Under the pieces are notes generated by a model. The model worked only from the letters and a program-made list of their open reading frames with translations, was not told the origin of the DNA and made no database searches. The translations under genes and the position numbers were made by a program. A stretch of 64,000 nucleotides of DNA from Rhynochetos jubatus (Eukaryota > Chordata > Aves > Eurypygiformes > Rhynochetidae), in contig CM050652.1 of NCBI GenBank assembly GCA_027574665.1, forward strand, positions 4,134,589 to 4,198,588. Direction: 5' to 3'. Positions 38,440 to 50,000 of the stretch are shown piece after piece; within the stretch, counting starts at the first letter, position 1, and each line of letters begins with the position of its first letter.

Positions 38440-39700
38440 CTCTTGGCGTGCATTGCTTTGCATTCATTAACACCGGGTCCCATCTGCCATCTCATCACCC
38501 AGCCAGCATTATGCCATCCTTCTGTAACTTTTTGCTTTCGGCTTTTGGCTGATTATTCTGAATAATTTGGGATCCACAGCAAATTTTATCACCCTGGCTG
38601 TTCACCTTTTCCAGGTTGCTTGTTGGTATGATCAAGGGTCCCAACCAAGGCTGCTGGTACTTCTCACGGTGTGAAAATTAGTTTACTCACAGCTTTTTGG
38701 TCCTGCCTCTAACCCCATCTCCATAATCCCCAACTTCTCCTCTCCCAGGAGTTCAGAACACCCAGCTGCATCAAACTCATCTCAAACTGCTGAGGAAATT
38801 GCTTAGGTGGGAGAAAGAGTTGCAAGAAAAGGTACAAAACAGAACCAGATAAGAAAGGCAGGTACAGAGGTAGGACTGCTGAGATAGTAATTGTTAGTGG
38901 GATTCAAGAGGAAAAACACCAACATGAAAAGGTTTGAAATCCTAAAGGTAAAAAAATCAGGATAGCTGGAAGATCAGACTTCAGCATTGTTGGGAATCTG
39001 TTGGAGGACAGAAAACTGGCCAATGCTTCCCCACCTTTGCAGATAAAGCTGAAAAAGAGATTTCAGCCACAATTATTACATACCTCCCAGACAGGTAGCG
39101 CTGGTGATGACCCCACAAATGTCCCCTCCATTTCCAGTCTGTCAGGGACCTCTACATTTGACAGCTGGATGAGATTTCTCTACTGGCCGGCAGCCTTTCT
39201 GAATTTAGTGATGGGTTTGGTTGGCTTCTTTTCTCCTATACAGGTGTGTACAAGTAGATTGTGGTTATTATTACAAACAGTGATGGATAAATTTGATCCA
39301 CACCTAATGCACTTTCCAGACTTAACCAAGAGCTGCTTCTCCTGAATTTACTGATTCATTGCTTTAATAGGTTGTTATTTATGGGTCTAATAATTTAGCC
39401 TTTGCACTCCCTGTTACAACTTGTTCCTAGGAGGGATTGAAACCTCCCATTATTATTGTGTTTTCCACCTTTGCAGACTCTAATCTCCTTTCAGTTTTTC
39501 CCAATGACTGCCATGCTGTGATATTGCTCTGTTACATTTCAGTCCACGGTGATTTCTCTCAGTACTTTTTCATGCAATTAACTATTTGATTGCTTCCTTT
39601 CACATAGGATAACAGTTCTTTTCCTTAATGGGATTCTGTCATTCTAAACTAGTATTCAAGTGTACTGCTGATTTCCTTTCTTCCACAGAGTTACAGACAT
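38440..39700 (-). mobile_element. Probable ancient CR1-like remnants
   Basis: Two segments, about 38440-38780 and 39360-39700, carry wording familiar from very old amniote LINE copies in reverse orientation: 'CATCTGCCATCTCATCACCCA', 'GAATAATTTGGGATCCACAGC', 'AAATTTTATCACCCTGGCTG', and 'GATTGAAACCTCCCATTATT'. The intervening part is less clear. Assignment and boundaries are tentative. Confidence 0.4.
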
Positions 39701-41760
39701 GTGAATTATATCAATCTTTCCTTTAAAAGTGCAGGCATTGATAGGACAAGAAATCAAAGCAAGATACTTGTGAGATCCTCCATAAAGTCAGTCAAGAAAA
39801 TTTCTTCCTGTATTTAAGAAGCTTTCACTGTTATTATGAAAATAGAAACAACTGTAAATGCATTGTTTGGAAAGATTGCCTTAGTAGACAGCAGCATAGC
39901 TAGGAGGGGAAGAGTCTGGTATAGTCCAGAACTTGAAATCAGATCTTTTTGAAGCAGTAGCCTTGCTTACTCGCACCATTTTTTCAGCTAACCATGGGGA
40001 AATAAATGGCATAGTAGCAGAGTCGAAAGCAATGCTGGAGATAAGGGCTTTCTGATTAATACAGAGGTAGAGCTTGTAGCATTGTCACTTCAACCTCAAA
40101 ATACTGTCTGCTTGGGGTTGAAGGTTATGCTTTGCTTTGCAGACAGTGCTGCATGTTTATTTGCAACCACTTTCATCAAGTGATGCGAGAAGCCATAATT
40201 CTTAGAAATCTCAGTTCATCTGATCTGACACACTTGTTGGAGATACACCTGCTCCTTATGAGGGAAGAAGAAAATCCATTCTTGACGCCATCAGAAAGAA
40301 GACTGAATAATTAGTGCAAGACTGTGTGGTGAACTACCTGGAAAAATGAGAAATAGGTACGATTAGGTAAAATCCAGGCTCAGAGAGATACAGAATTTTA
40401 GGGACTCTTTTGGAACACAAAAATGATCTGAGAAATCAGCCGATTCAGCCCACTTCAGGCTCAAGTGACATCATGCTATAAATATTTCTAATAGTCAAAT
40501 ACTTTGCAATAACACGATTATCTGGTGACCTCAGTATTAACAGGAATGATGGCACAGTGAAATGGTAACAAACATGCCTGAATAATAGATGGGGATGTTT
40601 GAAATACACTTGATGTGAAACTAGAATACGTTTTCTTTCTTCCTAACATTTTCACTACAACTCTTCTGTCAAACTCAGAAGAGTCTCATATTACTGTCTC
40701 AATTTTTTTCCCCAAAAATTAAGGTGCACTTGGGAAGTAATTGGAAATGCTGAGTGCCCAAGGAAACAAGCTGCCAGATTACTCATTCAACAAGATACCA
40801 GAGATTTTTTAAGAAGTTAGAAATACAGTATAGAGAACAGTGATATGACAGAAAAAAACACACTGATGGGCATAAATACAGTCCTGCTCTCTGCCGATCA
40901 AATTCCTAAATCTGCTTCAAACTCCAGTATAGCTCCAACCAAATAAGGGTCAGTGGCAGCTTATCATATTGCAGGGACATGTCTCTACACTCGACTCCGT
41001 TTCCCAAAAACTTTGCAGTTCAGCTATAATGAGCTATTATTTCTTCCCTCTTCATCAACGACACAGGCTCTTAAACCTGAAAAACCCTGATGACTCCCAA
41101 CAATCATTCAAATTCTGAGTGCAGAACTAATGTGGGGTTTGGTTTTGCTGTTGCCACTGGGATTTGAAGTGTCTTTATGTGAGCTGTGTGGAGCATCTGA
41201 CAGTATTTGTGGTTTGCTGTTGAACCATCCTGCCAAAATAAAGTTTACTTTGTGTTTATTGTTGTCGCTATATCCATGATTCACATACCTTCTTTAAAAG
41301 GGTTATTGGGGGATCATTACAGAGACCGGCTGAGCCATCATACGCAGACGAATGACTCCCATCTCATTCACCTCAACTTGAAACTCCCTCGAAGTGGTTC
41401 TGTGATCCACCACCTCTGCACAGGGCTCAAAATTCTGGGGTTATCCTGACTGCAGGGGACCCCAGACCCCTCCAGCATCATGGTCTCGCCCCGTGGCAGG
41501 ATCCCCAAGGCACGTCAGGGACTGGATTCCCAGAGTGAGGTGGGAAACAAAGCTCAGAGCACCGATTACAGTGGATTTGCACTGTGTAAACCAAAAGGAA
41601 TTTGGGTTTCTTTCGGACAGAGGAAGACAGGAGCCCAGTCTTTACACCCATGATGAAAAATCGGGTGTGCAATTAGCTGCCAACTCTCTGTCCATGTAGG
41701 ATTCATCCTCATACCCGACTTTCTGCATCCTGCCCTGTCCTGCCTGCCAGAACAACATGC
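39701..41760. other. Intergenic DNA without recognised features
   Basis: AT-rich sequence approaching the RBM17 CpG island. No gene or repeat is recognised. Confidence 0.5.
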
Positions 41761-41763
41761 TGT

Positions 41764-41830
41764 GAAGTCTGAGGTGTAGGAAATCTGAGGTGTAGGGAGT
41801 CTGAGGCACAAGAAGTCTGAGGTGCAGGCA
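41764..41830. repeat. Imperfect tandem repeat upstream of the CpG island
   Basis: Four imperfect copies of a roughly 16-17 base unit, AGTCTGAGGTGTAGG (variants AAATCTGAGGTGTAGGG, AGTCTGAGGCACAAGA, AGTCTGAGGTGCAGG), lie side by side. It is about 150-200 bases upstream of the RBM17 CpG island. Confidence 0.8.
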
Positions 41831-41959
41831 GGCAGGGCCTGGCCCCACTGCAGCCGGCAGGTAAGAGTGGGCTTAGCTGTGGATCTGGCACCTTAATTAG
41901 GGCTGCAAGTGCAGGGGGAGTCAGGAATCTGAATGCTTCCTCCAGTCCCTCCTTTTCGG

Positions 41960-42540
41960 GATCTGAGCACCCTCCTTCAGCCCGCACCACCCGGCGTGGC
42001 GTGGGCTGGGGCAGGCTGCGCGGCTGCCCCCGACCGCCCTGCCATGGCGGTGCGCACTGGGCGGAGCGGGAGGAGGTGGGAGGTGAGTGCTGCGCCATCC
42101 GCCAGGGGGCGGTATAACGCTGCCGCAGCGCGCTCGGCGCCCATTGGCCGAGCGGGACGTGCGCGGCTGTCGAGAGGCGGGCGGCAGTGCGCAGGCGCGG
42201 GCGCCGTACGGGACGGCCCTTCCCGGCTGCCTTAGCGGCCGGCTCATGGCGGCGGTAACGCGGTGACGGGTGAGCGGCGGGCGGTGGGCCCTGGCCGGCC
42301 GCGTTTGCTCGGGGAGGCCGTCCCGGGTCCCGGGGGGGTGTGGGGAGGCAAGGTGGAGCGGGAGGCTGGCGGCTGTTCCCCATTCAGCGGCCTCGGCCGT
42401 GTGGCCGCTCCCCTCGGAGCGGTCTAGGCCCCTGTGGAGAGCGGGGGGGGGTGGTTGGGGGAGGTCAGGGCCCCTCAGCCCATTCTGCGCGGGGCCTCGG
42501 CACCTTCGCCCGCAGGGGGGCCGAGAATAACAGCTTACTC
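41960..42540 (+). promoter_or_regulatory. RBM17: CpG island promoter of RBM17
   Basis: G+C and CpG density rise abruptly here, the only strong CpG island in the window. Visible motifs are GC boxes (GGGCGG at about 42058, 42107 and 42177), an inverted CCAAT box (ATTGG at 42143-42147), a full NRF1-type palindrome (TGCGCAGGCGCG, 42188-42199) and a YY1-like ATGGCGGC (42246-42253). There is no convincing TATA box. This is a typical housekeeping promoter. Long open frames on both strands are composition artefacts. The start site is probably about 42200-42245. Confidence 0.85.
42210..42269 (+). other. RBM17: RBM17 exon 1, non-coding
   Basis: The 5' boundary is a guess. The 3' boundary is the donor GACGG|GTGAGCGG. 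It precedes a 1.6-kb intron and the first coding exon. It contains a six-codon upstream frame, MAAVTR, from ATG at 42246 to TGA at 42264-42266. Confidence 0.6.
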
Positions 42541-43872
42541 TTGCTGTTGGCGTGGTTATAGCCCCTCTGCTCTGCTCCATTGTGCCCCCCCGGCTGTGGT
42601 GCACCCACTGCCCTCCAGGCTTTGAGGCATGAAGTCCCTTTCTGCGATGGCAGCAACTTCCTTATACCCATACACGTAGCATAACGTACCCTGAGTGCAC
42701 CCTATCTACCCCAGGATAGCTGCACTGTATTCGTGTAGCGTAGGAATTGTTGTAGTGCCCTTTCATCACCCTGTTCCCATATACATTATAATATATTATA
42801 GTACTGCCCTGTATGTTTCACTCCCTGTACCCATATGTTTACCAATCTGCAATGGATGCAACCTCCTCCATTTTCTCACACTTTTGACCTCTGTTCTGCC
42901 GAGCCCTGGTAGTTCATGTTCCACTGCAGAATTAAATTGGTTTTTTGTGGGGTTTTTTTGTTTCTTTGTTCTGAGTTGGTCACCTTTTGGAGTTGTAATG
43001 TAGTTGCTGTCTGCTGCAGCTGGGACTTTTTCAACAAGTTCAAATGCTTATAAATTATATCCGTAGCAACAGTTGCCTCCTATGGACTGGGCAGGTTCCC
43101 TCAAATACAAATATCTGTAACACCTGTGGGAATAAGATCTTGGTGATGAGTGTATAAGCTTTCACTTGCAGACTGTTAATCGGTAATGTTTGATCCTGCA
43201 GTAAATTAAGAAGTTAAATTTTTTTGGGTAGAGATAGTCCCTGGGTCTGGATTACACTAAGTAATGAGTTTACAGGTTGTTCCACAGGTGATAGACCTCT
43301 TGTTACATTCAAATTTTCTTTTCTTCCGTTCGTGTCAGATGTAATATCAAAGGGATGCATTTGATGTCATGTTATTGATGTTACCCAACTAATTTTACGT
43401 ATACGTTTGTGTGTGTGCATATGTAAATTCTGTGTACTTCAGAGGCCTTTAAATGTTGTGGAAATAGTTACTTAATAATACTGTGGGCAAGTATATTTGG
43501 TATAAGAAAGGTACTCCTTTACAGTGATGCAAAAAATAGTGAAATTTCAGAAGGTGATTGGGATGTTGATATGTTTGTGGGGTCAGCAGAGGCAATAATG
43601 CCTTTCTGTTTGATTTTGTGATACATAACATTAGATTTCTTTGTGAACCTCAAAATAGCAGCATGGACTACAGCATAACTTCTTCAAAGCCGGAAATGAC
43701 TGATATATAGTACTACAAATGTAATTTTAGGAAGATTGCGTAACCTGTTAATGTTTGTACAGTATTCATTCCAAACAGTTACTTTCATACAGCCTTACTG
43801 TAGTTGTGTATCTGCTACTAACGTGAAAAATGGTTTGTTATGTCATCTGGATTTTTTTCTTTTGTCTTTTAG
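42270..43872 (+). other. RBM17: RBM17 intron 1
   Basis: 1.6 kb. The first 270 bases belong to the CpG island, and the rest becomes AT-rich. No repeat or hidden exon is recognised. Confidence 0.7.
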
Positions 43873-44013
43873 TTTTAAATTGAAGAGAAAATGTCACTTT
43901 ACGATGACTTGGGAGTTGAGACCAGCGATTCTAAAACAGAAGGCTGGTCCAAAAATTTCAAACTGCTGCAGTCTCAGTTGCAGGTGAAGAAAGCAGCCCT
44001 CACACAGGCAAAG
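43873..44013 (+). CDS. RBM17: RBM17 exon 2, start codon and N-terminus
   Basis: The acceptor TTTGTCTTTTAG is followed by 18 untranslated bases and ATG at 43891 in a GAGAAAATG context. It encodes residues 1-41, beginning [20 protein letters not shown], the invariant RBM17 N-terminus. It ends in phase 0 before GTATAG. Confidence 0.97.
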
Positions 44014-47000
44014 GTATAGTCCCTCAGTATTTTTTATTTCTGCTATTCAAACGTCTTTTGTGTTCCAAGCACTGTGGAAAAACGGTGACCTTAGAATACT
44101 GATTTGAGATAATTTTGCTAGGATTTCTGTGAGTTTGTAGCAAAGAGCCTATCTAAACTTAGGGTGGGGGGGAGATGCATCTTTCTTGAAGTCTGTTAGA
44201 GGAAATCTTGCAAAATTAAAATTGTATGAAAATCTGGTGTGTGTGCTGCAAGCCTCAGATCTTTTAACTAGCAAAGCCAAAAAGTTCAAATCTAAAGGAA
44301 TGAGGTTTTTGTAAGTAAGTAAGGGTTATACTGTGAGTGGTAGTTGGCAGTACTGGGTGCTGGTCATTCTTGGTGTTTTGCATCAGTTCTAACTTGCATC
44401 TTTGCACCATTTTATGCTTGCTATTTAAAAGGTTTTTGGTGTTAAAGTGCAAATCGTGCATTAGAGGTTTTTGCAGGAAGTATTTCCAGTGTACATGAAA
44501 GGAAGAAGGAGCGCAATCTAATTCCTTGAGTTTAAACTATGACGGAGCCATTTTTTTCTCTTTATTGCTACTGTATTTCACTCTTGTTCTTTAAGTGGTG
44601 TTGATGTTTTGGTTCAGGCATGACGTGTGTTCTTTGTGGAGTGAGATTACTTAATTAGAAAAGAAATAGTAGCGTAGATACCGAATATAAAAGTAGCCAC
44701 AGCATTTTTTCACTGGAATTACTCCTGATTTATGTTGCTAAAATTGAGTGCAGGATTTAGTTGATAATTGCAACAACCTGCATAAATGAAATTTAAATGG
44801 CTACTGTTTTAGATGTATTCTTTGTCTCTGTAACACTTTATGCATAGACTGATAGAAGAATAAGATTAGAAAACACGGAGTTCAGAATAGATTAATACAT
44901 TTTATCAGACAATAAAATATTAAGAACTGTAGAAGTTTGCAATAAATCTGAACCCTTTAAAAAAAAACACACTAGGTTCAAACTCATCTGAAGAGATCGT
45001 CTGAACTTTTACTGTGTGTTTCTGGTCCGAGTCCAAATGAGAACCATTCACCCACTGCTGTGTGTTTTAGTGCATGCACAAGTGAAGTCTGATCTCGCTT
45101 AAGAAGAGAAAGGCTTGCACTGGTTTCACTGAAGCATTCTTTGAAATATTGCATCAGATCTGTATTTGTGTAGCAGCTCTTTAACCATAGTTGGCAGGCA
45201 TCTGTCTCGGAAGTGAGTGACCTTTCCCACCACTAAAACATGACATAAACTTAGGTATTCATGTCAAGGTTCATTAGAAATGTTGAAAATTACTTTATGT
45301 TGATAAACTGAAGAGAAATTATAGAGAGCTTTGCTTAGTGAAGAATTGGATATGGTGATTTTCATCCATTAAAAACAAAAAAAGAAATGGAGATACCAGC
45401 TGCAAGTACATAAAGGAAACTGCTTTTTCAGAAACTGTTTTGTCATCTGTTTTTTAGACATTTTCTGTTTTGGTGATTTTTCAGAGTCAAAGAACAAAAC
45501 AAACGACAGTCCTTGCTCCAGTGATTGACCTGAAGCGAGGTAGCTCTTCTGATGAGAGACAGATTGTGGACACGCCACCACATGTAGCAGCTGGGTTAAA
45601 GGTAAGACCACGGCAACTAAAAAATCCAACTGTCACATATTTTGGAATCAGAACTCTTTGACTGCAGTCTGTAGTTTTATGTTTTCATCATCTTTCCTAG
45701 TGGTCAAAGTGGCGATCGTTCTCTGAAATTGATTACCTCTGCTCAGAGGTTCTTTAATTAATGAACATTTCAACTTTGTACAGACCTCCATGTGATACAC
45801 TGTGGAATTATCAAGGTTAATGTGCAGTTAAAATAAAATGGTGTTTGTAGGGTATTTCTCCTCTACAGCTTCAAAGGGCTTTGCAAGGCAGCCGTTTGGC
45901 CAGGTAAATAATGAATGTAATTGTAATTGCACCAGTGTTGGAACTGGATCTGCATAACAATCAACTTAAAAGGTTAGGTGGCTTTTATTTTTAAAATGGA
46001 TTTCATGTGGTAAGGAATCAAAAGAAACTTTCTCCTTGTAACTTTTTCAAAGGCAATGGCTCCAAAATACTATTGGTATTGTATTAATAGCAGATGATGC
46101 AAAAGGCAGATGAGATTGTGTGGGAGGGCACCTTGGAGATGGTTGCAAGAGCAAGATGCCATAATAGTTCTCATAATGAATTAATGGGGTTTGAAAAATT
46201 CTTGTCCACGCTGATTTGCTCCTGCATTGTATTTGGCAGGGGGAGTGGGTGGGGGTGATTCTTCCTTTGTGGAAAAAACTGAGATGGTGAGAATGAGTGA
46301 AATGCTAGTTTTAGTTCTCCTAGCACCAGTGGGATTTAGGATATTACCTGCTGTTATAGATGAAGTCAGGAATTGAGTTTTGTGTTGTGGAGAGTGAGAA
46401 GGAAGTGTTAAATTCCTAGTTTCCAATTGGATGTTGTTTTCAGATCTCAGCTGAAAAAGGTCTTTTTTCTTTTTTAAGGATCCTGTACCCAGTGGTTTTT
46501 CTGCGGGAGATGTGTTGATTCCTTTGGCTGACGAGTATGATCCGATGTTCCCAAATGACTATGAAAAAGTGGTAAAACGTCAGAGAGAGGAACGACAGAG
46601 GCAGCGTGAGCTGGAGAGGCAAAAGGAGATTGAAGAAAGAGAAAAGTAAGGCTTTTGTTTAAGTCCATAACGTACCATTATATACAGAACAGATACATTG
46701 ATTTGTTTAGTTTTAGGGAACTGTTTCAAGGAAACTCTTAAAGGGTTTGTGAAGAATACTGTATGCTTATAGGAACAAGGACAATGTTTTAATTAATATG
46801 TTTTAATGCTCTCACTAAAATCGCCTAACAGTGCAAAAATTGTAAGAATCATCATGTTTAAAGCCTCTTTGGCTGAGAGACCTGTCGAAGTTTTCTACAT
46901 TTACTTTGTTTTGATAATAGCAGCAGGTTTTGGATACTTCATGCATTGCTATCAGGCTTTGACCTTGCAGGTGTTTTAGAGTATTTGTTGTCAGTATAAC

Positions 47001-50000
47001 CTGACTACAGAAATACCTTTCAAAGCTAAGTGGTAAACCATCCTTTCTGCTTTTAAATACTCCAAACTGATACATGAATGCATTCAATTTTAAACATGTA
47101 GCTAACACAGCCTTTGAAAGGTGTAGTCGCTTTTTTTTTTTAATACTCTGCATTCAGCTTAAGTAGGTTAATTGTGTATTTATTACTCTTGTCTCTGGAC
47201 AAAAAAAAATTCTATTTATTTTTAGTTACCTTAATGCCCTTTCCCTGGAATCAGAGATTTCTTATCGTATTAAATAAGTTGAATGCAGTTTCAGTGTCCT
47301 ATTGAAACAGGTGGTAAAACATCTGCCAGACAGGAAGAATTGTATTTGCTTATTAAGTGAAATTAATAAGCCAATTTTATCATGGTATGAATCATCTAAA
47401 GTCTGTGGAATTACAAGAGGGATATTGTTGCCCTGCTTAGATTGTGGAAATTAATATTTCTAGTAATTTGCGCTTCTCTGCCTTCTCTTGGTTACATTGT
47501 TCCAGTGGGGGAGGAGTGCCTGAGGCTCTGCCATACTTCAGCTGGCATGCAAGAGCTCAGAAATCCGGGCTGTCATTTCCACAGCTTCAGCCTCGATTGC
47601 TATTTAGTCATGCTTGCACTAGCTGTATGCAGGCCAAGAGGGTAGTCTTTAACACTAGAGAGAGGAAGTGATGAATACATAACACATTCAGATTTAAAAC
47701 TGGGGAAACAATAAGATATTCATAGTTTCAGAAGAAATTTAGAGATTTAGAAATTCTGTCTGGTTCCATAGTAGTGCTGGTTTTAGCGTCTTGTAGCACA
47801 TTTTTGATGTCTGTGCTCTTAAGTTTTTGGCGGAAAATAGTTTTCCTTTTTCTAAGGAATGAGTAATGTCATGATCACAGTAAATAACCATTGAATTGCA
47901 AACAATTCTTGAAGCATTTCTCACCTAATATTAGAAGTCTTAATGGACTTGCCTGAATCTTATTTTAATTGCCAAGGTAGCTTCTCAATAATCTGGTGTT
48001 TAAGATTAATGGATGATTGCATTGAGTGCACCCTCAGCAAGTTTGCTGATGACAGCAAGCTGTGTGGTGCGGTTGACACGCTGCAAGGAAGGGATGTCAT
48101 CCAGAGGGACCTGGAGAGGTGGGGCTGTGCCAACCGGATAGAGTTCAACAAGGGCAAGTGCAAGGTCCTGCACATGGGTGGGAGCAATCCCAACTACAAG
48201 TACAGGCTGGGTGGAGAATGGATCGAGAGCAGCCCTGAGGAGAAGGACTTGGGGGTACTGGGGGATGAGAAGCTGAGCATGAGCCGGCAGTGTGTGCTGG
48301 CAGCCCAGAAAGCCAACCATATCCTGGGCTATATCAGGAGAAGTGTGGCCAGCAGGGCGAGGGAGGGGATTTTTGCCCTCTACTCTGCTCTTGTGAGACC
48401 CCGCCTGGAGTGCTGTGTCCAGCTGTGGAGCCCTCAGCATAAGAAGGATATCGACCAGTTGGAGTGAGTCCAGAGGAGGCCACGAAGATGCTCAGAGGGC
48501 TGGAGCACCTCTGTTATGGGAACAGGCTGAGAGAACTGGGGGTGTTCAGCCTGGAGAAGAAAAGGCTCCGGGAAGACCTTATTGCAGCCTTCCAGTACCT
48601 GAAGGGGGCCTACAAGGAAGCTGGGGAGGGGGGGCCTTTTACATGGGCCTGTAGTGACAGGACAAGGGGTAACGGGTTTAAACTGAAAGCGGGGAGATTT
48701 AGATTAGATATCAGGAAGAAGTTCTTCATGGAGAGGGTGGTGAGGCACTGGCACAGGTTGCTCAGAGAAGCTGTGGATGCCCCATCCCTGGAACGGTTTC
48801 AGACCAGGCTGGATGAGGCTTGGAGCAACCTGGTCTAGTGGAGGGTGTCCCTGCCCATGGCAGGGGCTTGGAACTAGATGATCTTTAAGGTCCCTTCCAA
48901 CCCAAACCATTCTATGATTAATGATTTTTTTGTTTGTTTTTTAATTGGCTGAGTAAACAATAATATTCTCTATAGCCTGTGATGGGGAATTTAAAAGGGA
49001 TTCTGTTCAAAGCAAGGTGGTTAATTATTGTCTGTTGCTTTGCTGTCGCTTCCATCCAACACCTTTTCCATTGTAGTCGTTCAGTCACAGTAGCCAGTTT
49101 AGAGTATATTGATTCGGGTACTTCCTCATTTCCATACATTCTTCTCGGCTGACGTGCGAGTGGAAAATGATCTTTCTTTGGATCCATCTTATATTTTACA
49201 AAAATAAAGGATAAAAGCAAAGAAACAAAAAGTAGAGGTGTTTACTTACACCTTCATGGAAAACATTGTAAAATGCCTGTTGGAGTGTAGCAGTGTAATT
49301 CACACTGCAAAGGTGGTATCACAAATTAAAGCAGAGAGTTAACTTTGATGCTTTTTTATCCTAACTTTCTGTGTCTCCTAGAAGGCGTAAAGACAGACAT
49401 GAAGCCAGTGGGTTTTCAAGACGACCAGATCCAGATTCTGACGAAGATGAAGATTATGAAAGGGAAAGACGAAAAAGAAGTAAGGGAGCTGCTCATGGTT
49501 TTGTTGGGGGATGGAATTCACAATCCTGTTCCTGTTTCATGAATTCTTTCTGTGGAAAGAGATGGCAGCTGAATTATTTATGGAAAGACCCCTTTTTACA
49601 TTAGTTTGTGGATACCTGTTTTAAGTTTGAGTAGTGCAGGCTCCAGGAAAGGGGTGAGGCATGAGATTAGATAAGGTTATGAGAATCACTGCTGAGTTTT
49701 CACTAGTAACGTTCACCATTCCTGCATTTGTTATTTGAATGCCCTTCCAACTCATTAGAAATATGGATCTGGGTGATGAGATATGTCTTTGCATAAACAA
49801 AATTAAGCTTTATTCTCTTTCAGCAACCAAGTTACAGTAAATAATTTGTTTCTGTTGGGTTTTGGTTTGTTTTTTTTTTTTTTAGAAAAGAAAGTTTCTG
49901 ATGGGGACATTTAAAATATATGCTTTGCCTTGGCATTTTAGGGCTCCATTAGAATATTGCTCTTTAAAATACAGAAGGGTCTTTGTACTTTACTGTTTTG

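Noticed and set aside
41709-42604. Two minus-strand open frames of 224 and 227 codons across the RBM17 CpG island
   Set aside because: They are rich in Pro, Arg, Ala and Gly, overlap each other in different frames, and lie in CpG-island DNA where stop codons are rare. No domain is visible. A divergent promoter transcript is possible, but a protein is not supported.
47943-48838. Possible cellular genes of 174 and 124 codons in RBM17 intron 4
   Set aside because: They are fragments of the CR1 polymerase (FADD motif and C-terminal domain), 5'-truncated and interrupted, so they are annotated as a mobile element.
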